Counted from the stretch's first letter, positions 1 to 10,828 are shown. The stretch: 64,000 nt of DNA from Geosiphon pyriformis (GCA_016748015.1 JAAOMT010000009.1:142459-206458); one strand, 5' to 3'. The notes: generated by a model from the letters alone, not told the origin. Translations and numbers: made by a program.

Positions 1-2260
1 GTAAAACATTAGAAATATCATTAATAGATTTAGATAAAAAATTTCTTTTTTTATCAAAATGTTTAGCTCGATCACAAATTGCATTATAAATTAAAAACTT
101 TAATTTTGAAAACTGAGAAGTAAAAAACCTCAAAATCGTACTGACACATAACATTCTTATTTTGCTTTTTGGAATTGATTCCAATTTACTAATTCTCTTT
201 TAAGACGTCATTTTTGTGCTCTTAAATGTATAATTATTATGGTTATAATTTTATTCGCAGAGGCTTTCCTTGATGATCTTGGATATTAACAAGGTGAAAT
301 TTCCTTAAGATAAGCGCTTTGCAATATCTAAAATTATCTAAAATGATATATGACCCAAATTAGATAATACGTTAAAACATCTTAGCAAGAGTGCAATAAT
401 GCCAATAACCAGTTTAAAAGAATCAAAACCTTTGTGCAGACACAAAATATTTACAGAGCAAAACTTTTGAAACTCTCAAAAGATTTCAATAATATATGGC
501 TTGTACGTAATTCTGTATTATTTGAAATCACAATTTTAAACCATCAATTTATCACTATCTGTTAACTAAACTTTACGATCTTTGTATTCAGTAATTAATT
601 AAGCTTTCAGTTATAATATTTGATTTGTAGCTAAATATTCACTCATTTAAATTCAAATTTGATTTCTGATTTTATGACAGCATGAATAGCCGCTCAGAAT
701 AGAAAAGACAATTTTTTACACCTTATCATGAGTCTTTTCGATATCTCAATAGCAACTAAAAAAAATTGAACTCAGACTACGAAGATCGATTGAAGGTGAG
801 AAATTAATTATATAAGCATTATTTTCAAAAAGCTTTAGGGTTTATCAATTTTCAATTGAATCATTTATTTTGTATGTAAAAATTGTCATCGGCTTCAAAA
901 AACATTTTTTTTTATTGTTCTAACTGTACTGCCACAACTTAGTTACGAGGACTTTATTTAATTGAATTTTTTCATCAAAAATATTGCTTTTTGAATTCTT
1001 TTTAGACGCTCATCGAATAAAATTTAAAAATAGAAGATGCAAGCTAAATTACATGAATTTTTAAATGAAAGATGCGTGGATTCTGAAAATTTTTCATGCT
1101 GATCCAATGCATGGATAGGGAGGTGCATTTTCCACATAGCTTTTACAAAATGTGGCAAGAATATTTTAAAAGTTATGAAAAATCAATTAAAATCAAAGGA
1201 AATTGATCCAATTTGTTTCCATTTTACAATTTTCACATCAGACATGTCCGTTTCGTTTGCGTTGAATTTGAATCTAAACGTTTACTAAAATTCACCTTTG
1301 AAAAATATTGGAGAATAATTGTGTATCATCAATTAGAAGGAATATTACTTCCAAATGAATTCATGTTTTACAAAAATACATACCCTCATTAAGCTAAATT
1401 TTAAAAACACAAATACTTTTTTTGGAAGAGATCAACATCTACATGCCTCAAAATCTGCCTAGAAATCACTTTTGTAAAACAGACCTTTCCTGTAAATTTA
1501 TCCAATTACCAAATTCTGCCACATCTAATTGCATTTATCGTGAGAAATTTCTTTGTATATTAAAATTTTGAAACTTGTAAACTTTAATTCGGTGCATTAT
1601 AATTCATTTCGATGGTTCATTATTCCCCTTGTTAGAGAAGTTTCCTAATTTTCCGTAATACATGTGATCAAAACGATTAGGAGGAGTAAAGGATTTTATA
1701 TTGAAAATATGCCATATGATTCTTTCAAAAGACGACTGCTTTGAATGGTATAAGTGTGTTAGGCTGAAAATCATGTTCAAATATTCAGGAAAAGAAATAA
1801 AAACCCCGAGTTAATTCACCAGATCGGAAATCAGCTGAAGCAATAACTGTGTCGATCTTCAAAAGTCGACTGAGAATACTTCAACGGGCCAAAAAAAGGC
1901 TTCGATCGAAGATGAATCCTCTTCATCTTATTTATTGAATCGAATTCTTTTATCGGTTGACAGGGCAAAATTTGTTCATTTTTCATTAAATTCGTTGGAC
2001 TAGAATGATGTGTAACAGTTTATCCCAAGTTAAGAGAAATTTTGACTGCTGCCTTAAGCCTTTTCCTATTTTAGAAATTTGAATTAGATTTGTGTAATGT
2101 TCGTGGCTAAGTAGTAGCGTTGAGTCAACAACAGGGCATATGCGGAATCAGCAGCTCACTTTGCATTGCTTTTGCACCAGGGGAAACTCCTAAGTTCGAA
2201 CGGAAAGAAATTGTTCTCTATCAATATTTTCGATACTTTTAATTTTATTTCACCACGGAT
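1..2260. other. AT-rich intergenic stretch, no gene seen
   Basis: No reading frame here shows recognisable protein similarity or sustained coding character on either strand. The sequence is AT-rich with short homopolymer runs. I see no repeat boundary, RNA gene or transposon end. The last few hundred bases presumably contain upstream control sequence of the gene starting at 2351. Confidence 0.6.
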
Positions 2261-2267
2261 AATTTTG

Positions 2268-2275
2268 TATAAAAG
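2268..2275 (+). promoter_or_regulatory. TATA-like box of the Asn/Gly-repeat secreted protein gene
   Basis: A TATAAAAG octamer lies 83 bp before the ATG at 2351. A TATAAAAA box lies 80 bp before the ATG of the related gene at 12025. The matching spacing in two related genes makes a real core promoter likely, though no transcript start is known. Confidence 0.5.
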
Positions 2276-2350
2276 CTCTTCTCTTTCTAACTTCCTAAAA
2301 AGTTCATCCGATTTTCAGCTTAGAATCATTTTCCACAAAAACGAATCAAA

Positions 2351-3418
2351 ATGACGTTGGGCAAATACAATTACCTCTCTAGATTAGCCTGTATTATTCT
2401 CTTGGCTACAACATTGAATACAACTGTTCTTGCTACAATAGGACGCAGACTTCAAGTTCGTGGTAATTTCAACGGAAACGGTAACGGTAACAGAAATATT
2501 GGAAACTATAATGGAAATAATAATGGCAACAAGAACAAAGGCTCTTTCAATGGTAACAACAACGGTAATTTCAACTTTGGCTCCTTTAATGGCAACGGCA
2601 ACGGCAATCGCAATGATGGCTGGTTTAATGGAAACAGCAATGGTAACGGCCGTCACTACTACTTAAGATCAAGTTATATGAAACGAGATGGAAATGGAAA
2701 TGGAAACGGAAACGGAAATGTTGGTAGTGAAAATGGAAACGGAAATGGAAACAATGATTCTGGTTCAAACAACGGTAATTTTAACGGCAATAATAATGAC
2801 AGCTCTGGTAATGGAAATTCAAACGGAAACAATAATGTTGGAAGTGGATATGGAAACTTTTACGGCAATGGCAACACTAACGTAGGACAAGTTTCTAACC
2901 AAGACAATGGCAAGATTGATGCAGGACAGGTTCCCACTCAAGGCAGCGCGGGTAGCGGAAACAATAACGGTAATGGTAATATCGGTATTTCCAACAGCAA
3001 CACCAACAGCAACAGTAACAACTATAACAATGGGCCATTATGGGGTTCATACAGAAATTTCAACTACCCATATTACCCTGCATTCTTCTCATATTACCCA
3101 GTATCATATTGGCCATGGGTATTTAGCAGTCATTATACAACTGCAGGTACTTTTCAAAGATGGCTAACTGATCATTATGATGTTGATTTTGCAAAATGGT
3201 CTACTTCTTATCAAAATAATGCTGATTTCCAAAAATGGCTTACCACACATCAATTTGAGCAAAACGATTTTGAAAAATGGGTCCTCGGGTTTTGTAATAT
3301 ACCTTCCATTTCAAAGTTGGAAAGCACCACATGCAATGGATATGAACTTAAGGATTTGAAACTGATTTATGAGATCCTTTATGGGTTTACCGGTTGGTCA
3401 AGTTGGGGCCGAAATTAG
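2351..3418 (+). CDS. Secreted Asn/Gly-repeat protein with Trp-rich C-terminal repeats
   Basis: A 355-residue protein of no family I recognise. It starts with a signal peptide (hydrophobic core about residues 12-28, then the basic GRRLQVR segment). Residues about 37-100 are 13-residue repeats of the form FNGNxNGNxNxGS; more degenerate NG/GN repeats run to about 235, with one dibasic site (MKRD) near residue 111 that a Kex2-type protease could cut. A Tyr/Pro/Trp-rich segment (about 235-262) follows. Three short copies of a DFxKW-type motif (FAKW, FQKW, FEKW) come next, and then a C-terminal region with two Cys. The ATG at 2351 was chosen because it gives the signal peptide directly and has a TATA-like box 83 bp upstream. 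The same 13-residue repeat occurs in the gene at 12025, so the two are paralogues or share a domain. A role as cell-wall protein, secreted peptide precursor or effector is inference only. Confidence 0.75.
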   Translation: MTLGKYNYLSRLACIILLATTLNTTVLATIGRRLQVRGNFNGNGNGNRNIGNYNGNNNGNKNKGSFNGNNNGNFNFGSFNGNGNGNRNDGWFNGNSNGNGRHYYLRSSYMKRDGNGNGNGNGNVGSENGNGNGNNDSGSNNGNFNGNNNDSSGNGNSNGNNNVGSGYGNFYGNGNTNVGQVSNQDNGKIDAGQVPTQGSAGSGNNNGNGNIGISNSNTNSNSNNYNNGPLWGSYRNFNYPYYPAFFSYYPVSYWPWVFSSHYTTAGTFQRWLTDHYDVDFAKWSTSYQNNADFQKWLTTHQFEQNDFEKWVLGFCNIPSISKLESTTCNGYELKDLKLIYEILYGFTGWSSWGRN

Positions 3419-4130
3419 AGTTACCTTGTAACTAGAAAGTTTTTATAATCACCCATAGAAACTCCTGAATGGTCTTTAAAATCCCACCTTTTTTGTAAAG
3501 AGATAGAAAGAGAGAGAGCGAGAGAAATAGTAATGATACAGGAAAAAACTTTAATCTAGAATTGTAAATAATTTCTGAAATATTTTAAGTTCCTCTTTTT
3601 GTTATTTCTTAATGAATAGTGCTCTTTCTTTGCAAAAAATTAATCAGAAGCGATATTCGTAATTTCTTTCAAAAGATTAATGAAATAAAGGTCTGTGACC
3701 ATTTATATTCGAACCAAATTTATTTCAGGTAACGCGTGGTGAGCCGAATTGAGGTGAATTTTTTATTAATATCTATTGTTACACTAACCGCCCTACATCA
3801 TTTTATGGTCACTGATTAAACGTTTAAAAGCACTCATTATCCCTTGAAAATTTTGAACCCTATTCAAAGAAATCATTTTCACGAAGATAATTTCTTGCGC
3901 GCAAAATAAGTTTTAACGTTAATAAAAGTTGATATATGGTTACTTAACGACAGATTTCAGTAACGTTAGTTTTATTAAAAACAGGCCTCTTAATCAAGAT
4001 TTTATAGATGTCAAAGGAGAACGTTTATTTCATAATCTTTAATCTCTCGTTAGATCATAGAATTTTTGAGGATAAGAACGCTTTTATCGATATCAGGAAT
4101 GTATGCGTTTTGCATATTAGAATAATAATT
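3419..4130. other. Intergenic, 3' flank of the repeat-protein gene
   Basis: No coding remnant was recognised. An AATAAA hexamer at 3684-3689 could serve as polyadenylation signal, but it lies about 265 bp past the stop codon. A short GA-rich run is present near 3505-3527. Confidence 0.4.
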
Positions 4131-4139
4131 CTTTGAGTG

Positions 4140-4720
4140 TTAAGTTGCTTACAAAGAAAATAATTTTTTTAATTTTGTCCAAGAGCAATTATGACATCAT
4201 GTCTTGCTTGGAGGTGTGTTTTGGATCATTATTCTTCTGAAATACCCACGGGTGCCTATATTTTCTGGTTGCATTTTGATAAAGTTAGTTGTTTAATATT
4301 TCGATATGATGATTCAAATTATCCCTTTAATATATGAAAATCAAATTTACCACGTTCGTTGATCGTGCAGCTTGAAGGGTGCTTTGCCATTGGTAACATA
4401 GGTTGTCCATCATGCTAACATGCCAAAAAGGTGTTTCGGAACATCTGCAAAGTTGTTTCGTTGGAGAATACCACCTTATACCAGTTATAATGACGATGTT
4501 TACGCGCCCATTTCTCCTTGGAGCTTTCGGTGATAAGAGGGACAGGCTTGGCAAAATGGCAATGCACCCAAGCCTTGAAAGCTTTCCCTGAATAGTTCAT
4601 TCGCTAACCTCGAAGCCCGGAGACGTTTCTTCGAACTGTGCTTTGATCTTGACTCCCGCAACGAAATATTCATACACAATTACTATGAATATCCGAGACT
4701 GTACCTATTTTTATTTATTA
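4140..4720 (-). pseudogene. Tc1-like transposase remnant (copy 1)
   Basis: Read on the minus strand, several short frames together resemble a Tc1/mariner transposase. There is a helix-turn-helix-end-like stretch (STVRRNVSGLRG, around 4600-4650). It is followed by a first catalytic block resembling W..V.FSDE (here WYKVVFSNETTLQMF, around 4440-4490) and later by a block resembling QDNDPKHTS (here QNDPKHTSK, around 4200-4225). The frame changes more than once and stops interrupt it, so the gene is dead. The third acidic block was not found. No inverted repeats were recognised. Confidence 0.6.
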
Positions 4721-5149
4721 TGGCTAAAATCACATTGATTGATTTTGCTCACAAGCATTTTTTATATCAAGATAAATTAATTGTCTTTGAATAGTGAACA
4801 ACTCCTCTCTAAATTGCCCTTTAAAAGGAAAGCAAGCTTTTGAGCGTTTTTACTCAGGTATAAGTTGGATGATTTATTACTAACATGCTAGGCCACGATC
4901 CTAAAAGTTTGTTCGAAGCTTAAATTCTAAATATTTTTTGTGAACTTGTGAAAGTTTGATGTTTGGTATTAATATATGTTTTTAGTTTTTGACCAATGAT
5001 TTCGATATTATCCCCTTCTTCAGATTTACAGCATATGTGAAAGCAATCTTGAATTTTTTTCAATAAAAAATGTAAGATATTTCTTTTTCTAATATTCAAT
5101 TTGGGAATGAATGAATTTTTTTATTTGAAAGTTTGAAACATATTCTGAT

Positions 5150-5780
5150 CACTAATAAATTGTATAATCCTTCCTGGCTTCAATTAATGCCTCAACTCGA
5201 TTTTTCATAATTGTACTTTTAATTCCAAAAAGCATATAAACAGATGGAAGAAGACCTTGTTTGTGTATTTTAATTATTGGAAGCGAATCAGTTTACCAAA
5301 ACCTGAAACTAAAAAATAACAGATCAGAATAATAATGTTTTTGTGCAGAAAGCTGCCAAACTTTTAATTTTGTTTAATTTAGACGAAATATGCTTTCATC
5401 TGAAAATATAACGTTTTTTTTGTGTTTGTTGGTGAGTAAAGGTCAACCATGTAATTAGCTTCATGTAAAACTTCATTTCCCGTTGTATATCAATGTGGTT
5501 AGATCAATAACTTTTTTTGCAAGTTGTACAATTTTGGCATCTTGCTTTGGGTTGTAATTCAATTTCGGACAAATTTTGGTTGGTCACTTAGGTCTTTTGT
5601 TTCCTCCCACCTTTTTAATCCAATAAAGTGCTGTAAACTTTTACTTGATGAATATAAAATATTTGATATAGAAAATCTATCAAAGGTATTTTTTGTCTTA
5701 GGGCTCCAATTTGATCTACAAAGCGTTATTGGGGGGAGGGTTTTTATCAAATTTTTCGACACGAATTTTTAAATGATACA
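5150..5780 (-). pseudogene. Tc1-like transposase remnant (copy 2)
   Basis: A second, separate Tc1-type fossil on the minus strand. It has its own first catalytic block (KNVIFSDESIFRL, around 5385-5425), so it cannot be the continuation of copy 1. A later stretch (NRVEALIEARKDY, around 5165-5210) and an upstream stretch around 5560-5760 may belong to the same protein. Several frameshifts and stops are present. Confidence 0.5.
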
Positions 5781-6229
5781 CAAATACAAAAAATGTGTAA
5801 TTTTTAATACGAAAAACAAAAATCATTTAGGTTCTTCATTTTAGGGAAGCAGTTGACGAAAATTATTTAAAATGAAATAATTGATTTAAATAATAATGTA
5901 AAACGTTATCGTGAAATGGAATATGAAAGAAGTATATTCATTTAATATTTAAAAATTTATTTCTTAAAATGATTTTTAAATATGAGTTTTTAAAATATCC
6001 ATCACTCACAAATGGAATTAAACAAAATTGATAATAAAATAAACGTTAACAATCATACATAATTATATTCTAACCTAGATTTTGATAGAAATATAAATAG
6101 GATTTATAAAGTAAAGGAAAAAAGTTTATATTAGTAATTTAACCAATAAATTAATTTAAAATTTTTCTTGTATCATCGTTTTTTGTCGTGTTTTTCTGAT
6201 CCTAAAAATTCTAACCTCTCAAGGCTCAC

Positions 6230-6661
6230 AGACACATTCCAATAAAAATTTGTAAGTCACCCCAACTTTTTCTCCACTCCTTCAGCGGTGAGAGAATTCG
6301 ATCAATTAGCATCCCAACACTTTTCAATTAGCTCAGATAAGCGATACAAGGTAGAAGATGATGATTTCAGAGGAAGATCATGAAAAGGAGGCTTTCTTGT
6401 CATCACATCCCATAACATCATCCTTTTGGGTAATATAAATATCACCAGCTAATGTGAGCCTTTCTCCATTTAAAACTTCTGGGAAAAATTTATGGAACCC
6501 CTCCAATTATTGTTTTTTTCGGCTGCTTGTTTGATTGTTTGCTTGTTTGCTGTTTTACTATTGGCAGGTTGACTTAATTTGTGGTCACGAATTTTTACAT
6601 CATTTGAATAATATAGGTCACGATGCAACATGAATTGCATCAAGTTCATATACAAAAACAA
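6230..6661 (-). pseudogene. Protein kinase (TKL-like) C-lobe pseudogene
   Basis: On the minus strand, residues encoded from about 6661 down to 6480 contain a catalytic-loop-like HRDLYYSN. This is followed by an activation-segment start (KIRDHKLSQPA) in which the usual DFG is not preserved. From about 6480 to 6230, in shifted frames, come PEVLNGERLTLAGDIY, then MLWDVMTRKPPFHD, then LSELIEKCWDAN. These match kinase subdomains VI to XI in the right order. At least one frameshift and an in-frame stop show it is broken. Large expanded kinase families of this kind are known in Glomeromycotina, which fits the suggested host. The N-lobe is missing. A MULE-type transposon begins 20 bp beyond the break and may have truncated the gene. 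Confidence 0.65.
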
Positions 6662-6674
6662 TTAATTTTTTTAA

Positions 6675-6706
6675 TAAATTTAGGGAATGGCTAAATCGAC
6701 CCACCC
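6675..6706 (+). repeat. Left terminal inverted repeat of the MULE element
   Basis: Pairs with the reverse complement of 7761-7792 with one mismatch. It lies 14 bp past the end of the kinase pseudogene. Confidence 0.8.
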
Positions 6707-7785
6707 CCATCATGTGTTATCATTTACGTCATAGTTTCGTATTCAACTATATATAGGAACATATTAACGAGTTTATAATCAAAGAGCTCTAGAATAAACT
6801 TAATAAGTTTTCTTTTGATTTTACAAGTAATTACATCTTTTTATAAAATTACAAATTATATTCATATGATGTTACCACCTCCAGAAACATCATATAGCTC
6901 TTGTGAGATGATTATACAAAGTCTTAACATCTTTACATACTCCCAAGGATATTTAGTTACAAAACGATGCTCTGCTGCTAATGGTACTCGTATTACCTTC
7001 AAATGTGATCAGAAAAATGAATATAATGCTTCTAAAAGACTTGTATTAGAAGATCGACAATGAAAAACAGCAACTCGATTAACAAACTGCCCTTTTCCTG
7101 TATATGGACGATTACTCGAAGCTGATGAATGCTGGCATTTAACTCGCAATGCTGAACATAATCATGAGCCATCTGATAATATTGCTGAACATCCTACTGC
7201 TCGATGACTTAAATCCAAACAGAAAGTATTAGTTTCACAAATGTTAAAGTGCAGGGGTTGCGCCAAAGGCAATTTTAACAGCATTATGACAGGAAGATCT
7301 TGAACAACATGCAATTTCAAAGACTATTTATAATGAACAGGCACATCTTCGAAAAATAGACTCAATTAATTCAGATTTCAACCACATCTCTTGCAATTGA
7401 GAATCCTTTTAATCAACGAACTCGAGGACGTTCTTTAGGTGCTTTAAATCGCTCTAAACAAAATATTGCTCATCAAGAATCATCTATTCAACAAAATTTA
7501 TCCCAATTTGAAATTGTTGGAAATGTTTCTTCTCAAATTCAAGTACGTAAATGTAAAATTTGTAAGAAACAAGGCCATAATATTCGGGACTTGTTCACAA
7601 CGAAGTGTTTTTTAATTATAAAACACTATAAATTACTTAAGGCATAATAAAAAATTAAATATTTAATCTATAGTATTTTTTATTTTAATAAAACTAATAT
7701 TTATTAGAATTACTAATAAATAAATATTAAAATTCTATATATATTAATATCACGTGTTGCGGGTGGGTCGATTTAGCAATTCCCT
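6682..7785 (+). mobile_element. MULE-type DNA transposon, internal deletion derivative
   Basis: The element is bounded by inverted repeats at about 6675-6706 and 7761-7792 that match at 31 of 32 positions, including GCTAAATCGACCCACCC. The outermost TAAATTTA is itself palindromic, so it could be target duplication or part of the repeat, and the true ends are uncertain by a few bases. Inside are the N-terminal DNA-binding part of a FAR1/MULE transposase and, after a missing catalytic core, its C-terminal zinc knuckle. At about 1.1 kb it is too short for a full MULE and would depend on an active relative. Confidence 0.75.
6815..7620 (+). pseudogene. FAR1/MULE transposase fragments
   Basis: Starting near 6815, the frame encodes a FAR1-type (WRKY-GCM1-related) domain: GTRITFKCDQ, TRLTNCPFPV, then CWHLTRNAEHNHEPS and HPTAR. 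A shifted frame then reads GVAPKAILTAL, stop, QEDLEQHAISKTIYNEQ, where the stop TGA sits at an expected Arg (CGA). The DDE catalytic core is absent. From about 7385 a C-terminal region resembling NPFNQRTRGRSLGALNRS is followed by CKICKKQGHNIRD, a zinc-knuckle-like motif whose last Cys is lost. The gene is inactive. Confidence 0.65.
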
Positions 7786-7792
7786 AAATTTA
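7761..7792 (-). repeat. Right terminal inverted repeat of the MULE element
   Basis: Reverse complement of the left repeat with one mismatch. No clear 9-11 bp target duplication typical of MULEs could be confirmed, because the flanks are A/T-only. Confidence 0.8.
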
Positions 7793-7799
7793 AAGGTCT

Positions 7800-9250
7800 C
7801 ATGTAAATTCGAAAATTTTTTTATTAATTCCATTATTGGATCTTTTTGTCAACGAGGTTTTCAATTTTTCATTAATTCATAAGCGATAAATTAATAGAAC
7901 AAAATTTTTACTTTATTTTCATTAATTGAAACAACAGATTTTTTTAATGTCTTTTTGATTTAAAATAATCAAATAAATAAATTTAAGTAATTTATGTTCA
8001 AAATCATAAATCTTTAATTAAAAATGTATCTATATTTTCAAGATAAAGATTTGTACAACAAAAAAGTTTTTTTTTATCGCTTTTATGAATCCACAACCAA
8101 GTTAAAAATCATTATTTTTTTAAAAAATAAATTATTTCATCAATCATATGTTAAGATAAAAAATAGAACTTACTAGAATATGATGGGTTTACTTTAGATT
8201 TAAAATTAATTAATATTTTACTGATATCTCAAAATTTGAATACTTGATTATACATGTAAATGAAAAATACATGTGTAAATTTTCTAAAACTAGAAAAGAA
8301 TGCCCAAAATTGTATTCATATATGTACTACAATTTAGTGATTAAAGTTTCCTAATTTTTTCGTATATCAATCTTGTTCGAATACATGTATTATTACCACC
8401 GAGACAAGGATTCTATTTCACGTTTTGCGAAAGGGTGTGCTAACTTAAATAACCATCACGAAACATTGATTTTATCATGAGATAAATTAATTAAATATGA
8501 AAAAAAAAGCAGGGTCATTATATTTTAGGAATTTGTAATAGGGAGAGCAGAGCATCATACGCAAGATTTGACAATACAATATGAATTAGCATCGAAAATA
8601 ATTTTTCAGAATATTTGTAATTACGATAATTGATTAGTAATTGAAAATATTAATCACTTGATTTTTTTTTAAATGAGAGGTTCTGAATGTTTTAAAAAAT
8701 TGGAAAAGTACTTTTTCTTTTTTATATTACGAATGCAAGGAGATTGATAATGAATAAGATCTTGATCTTAATCGCAAAACTTTTCAAAATTTAAAAATGT
8801 AGGCCAATTTTTGAATCAAATTCCTTTACCATCAACTCAACAATAGGGAGACACTTTAAGCATCTTGTAAAACACCAAAACAAAATGAAATTCAAGTAAC
8901 TGGAGGGAAGAAAATATGACCTTTACAAACTTACTTTTGGAGGCATATGTGGAAAATCAACTCTTTTAGAATGATGAAGGTATAAAACATATAGTGACTC
9001 ACAAAAGTCATGTCCGTGATTGAAGATAAAAATCTCTCGCCAAAATATATATTTTGTACATATATCGATCAATATAGAATATAAGAATATAAGTCAGGCT
9101 TTCAGATCTGTGATTTATTTCTTTTTAGAATTAGAACTGTTAAATGATTTACATAGTAACGAATACGGCATTCATTTTACTTATTCGCGAATATCCATGC
9201 TGATACCTCACCTTTATCCTCTTTCCTAAGTTAAAGTCTCAAAATGCTGA
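7800..9250. other. AT-rich intergenic stretch, no gene seen
   Basis: Only short frames without recognisable similarity are present, including one of 69 codons at 9020-9229 that lacks coding character. No repeats or RNA genes were recognised. Confidence 0.5.
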
Positions 9251-9254
9251 TACC

Positions 9255-9960
9255 ATCATTTCCTTCTTCATTACCTCTGCTACCAAGAAAGGTTACCTCC
9301 ATGCCCAATTCCCAACATACGAGCTCATTAGCGATATTTGCTCCGGCATCAATTTAAAGCATCCAGGGCTTAACACCCTACTCGAATGATCAACCTACAG
9401 TGCTTTCTCCGAGGTTGCCATGGAAGGTAGGAGAGCTTCTCGCTACTGAAGAGAATTCAGGAACAAAAACCACAAGAAAAAAGGAAAGGCAACATTCATG
9501 GCAAATGCCAAAAAATGAAGGACAATCTCAACTGCATACTACTAGTCAAGATGTATCCAAACCATCCTCAGAAGCGGCTATTGAACACTGGGTAGGATGG
9601 AGCGAAAGGTGTCGCATCATTATGACACAAGATGGTATCATAAAAAAGGGGATTATTAAGACTTATGATGCTTCAAAGAAAACATCCTTTTAATGATGTT
9701 TCGGCTATCTGGAATGAAAGAAAATTTTGCAGAACCATGGTTCGTCTTGGCATAATCTTAAGAGGTTGCTTAAGCTCAGCTCCTACCTACCAAAATCACA
9801 GACGAAACATTGCTTGCGGGAAAAGAAGTTATTAAACGTGATACACACCGAGAGCAAGGTGCAGCAACAGATTATCTTTCTTTTCAATATCGTAAGACAC
9901 TGTATCACAACATAATAATTCGTGCTCAGAATTTTGTCAAGTTGCCTTGGAATCGCTTCT
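9255..9960 (+). pseudogene. Coding-like remnant upstream of the Fanzor fossil, unidentified
   Basis: GC content is higher than in the flanks, and several frames look protein-like. One runs from about 9250 (NADTIISFFITSATKKGYLH, later SAFSEVAMEGRRASRY) with TGA stops. Another is open at 9400-9693, and a third is open at about 9820-9960 (GAATDYLSFQYRKTLYHNII). Frames switch repeatedly. I could not assign a family. It could be the 5' part of the Fanzor gene that follows, or an unrelated decayed gene or transposase. Confidence 0.35.
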
Positions 9961-10023
9961 AAGGATAATAAATTTTTTATGCTTTTTTTTAAATTGTTAT
10001 ATCAATATTTGTGCCATTATTTT

Positions 10024-10563
10024 TAAGGATAAACAACTATGGTCTTCTACTTCGAAAAAAAAAACGTGAAAATAACAGTGGCCCTGTTCATACAGTTTCC
10101 ATTAATTCTGGTATTCCCCTCTAAAGGTGTAGGTGAAATCGGGGAATATAATATTGAACATATTGTTCGTCTTTGCACTTGCACCTATATGGGATAATTG
10201 ATATCACGAAAAGAAAGATTCTCTCAGTCAACATCCAAACGCAAGAAAAAGAAGGCTAGAAGATTCGACAAAGCAGTCTCATGTACGCGAAGAAAAATTA
10301 TGCATTTGCAAAACAAAATCCACAAAATGGCAATTGCATTCTTCATTCATGAATTCGACGTTATCATCATCCTGCCGTTTGATGTTTCTAACATGGTGGA
10401 TCGAAAAACAAGAAAATTACGCGAAAACTGGTCCAAGAAATGCTTTCTTGGGCACATTATTAATTTCGCCAACGCTGAGGAATTCGGAGTGTGTGTCATT
10501 GTCCAGAGTGAGGCTTATATGTCCAAGACTTGTAGCTGGTGTGGTAACGTCAAAGTATCGTAG
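10024..10563 (+). pseudogene. Fanzor (eukaryotic TnpB-like RNA-guided nuclease) remnant
   Basis: Fanzor proteins are the eukaryotic relatives of bacterial TnpB: RNA-guided DNA nucleases with a split RuvC domain. Here a RuvC-I-like stretch (VHTVSINSGI, around 10085-10114) has Asn at 10103-10105 where the catalytic Asp is expected. A frameshift follows. The next frame reads GEYNIEHIVRLC, a stop, then ISRKERFSQSTSKRKKKKAR and a helical segment (RRFDKAVSCTRRKIMHLQNK). It continues with DVIIILPFDVSNM, RKTRKLR and a RuvC-II/zinc-ribbon block (SEAYMSKTCSWCG) just before the stop at 10561. The second CxxC pair and the RuvC-III Asp are missing, so the gene is truncated and dead. Family assignment rests on the ordered motifs. 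Bacterial-type TnpB is the alternative, but the eukaryotic setting and the FDVSNM..RKTRK segment favour Fanzor. The break lies about 28 bp before a possible MITE. Confidence 0.7.
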
Positions 10564-10588
10564 GTATCTTTCTATAATTACCAATTCC

Positions 10589-10801
10589 TAGTACAGTAAG
10601 TGCTCACCCTTAGGACCAAATAGGATTAATGCACTTAGAGAGAATATGCACTTAAAGAATAGCCAATAATAAACATACATAGCCCATATACATGTCTACA
10701 GTACACGTGACTACCTAAACAAGATTTACTACTTAACAAACAATTGGAAACTTCTAATTGGTAATTAGAGAGTATTCAGAATATAGAGGATATGCACTGT
10801 A
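10589..10801. mobile_element. Possible mariner/Tc1-type MITE
   Basis: The segment begins TACAGTAAGTGC and ends ATGCACTGTA, giving short inverted ends (TACAGT / ACTGTA) bounded by TA dinucleotides, as for Tc1/mariner insertions. It is about 210 bp, AT-rich and non-coding. Beyond the first six or so bases the ends match poorly, so this is a weak call. It separates the Fanzor fossil from the frame at 10829. Confidence 0.35.
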
Positions 10802-10828
10802 TTGGCTATTATTGACGCAGTCCATGGT

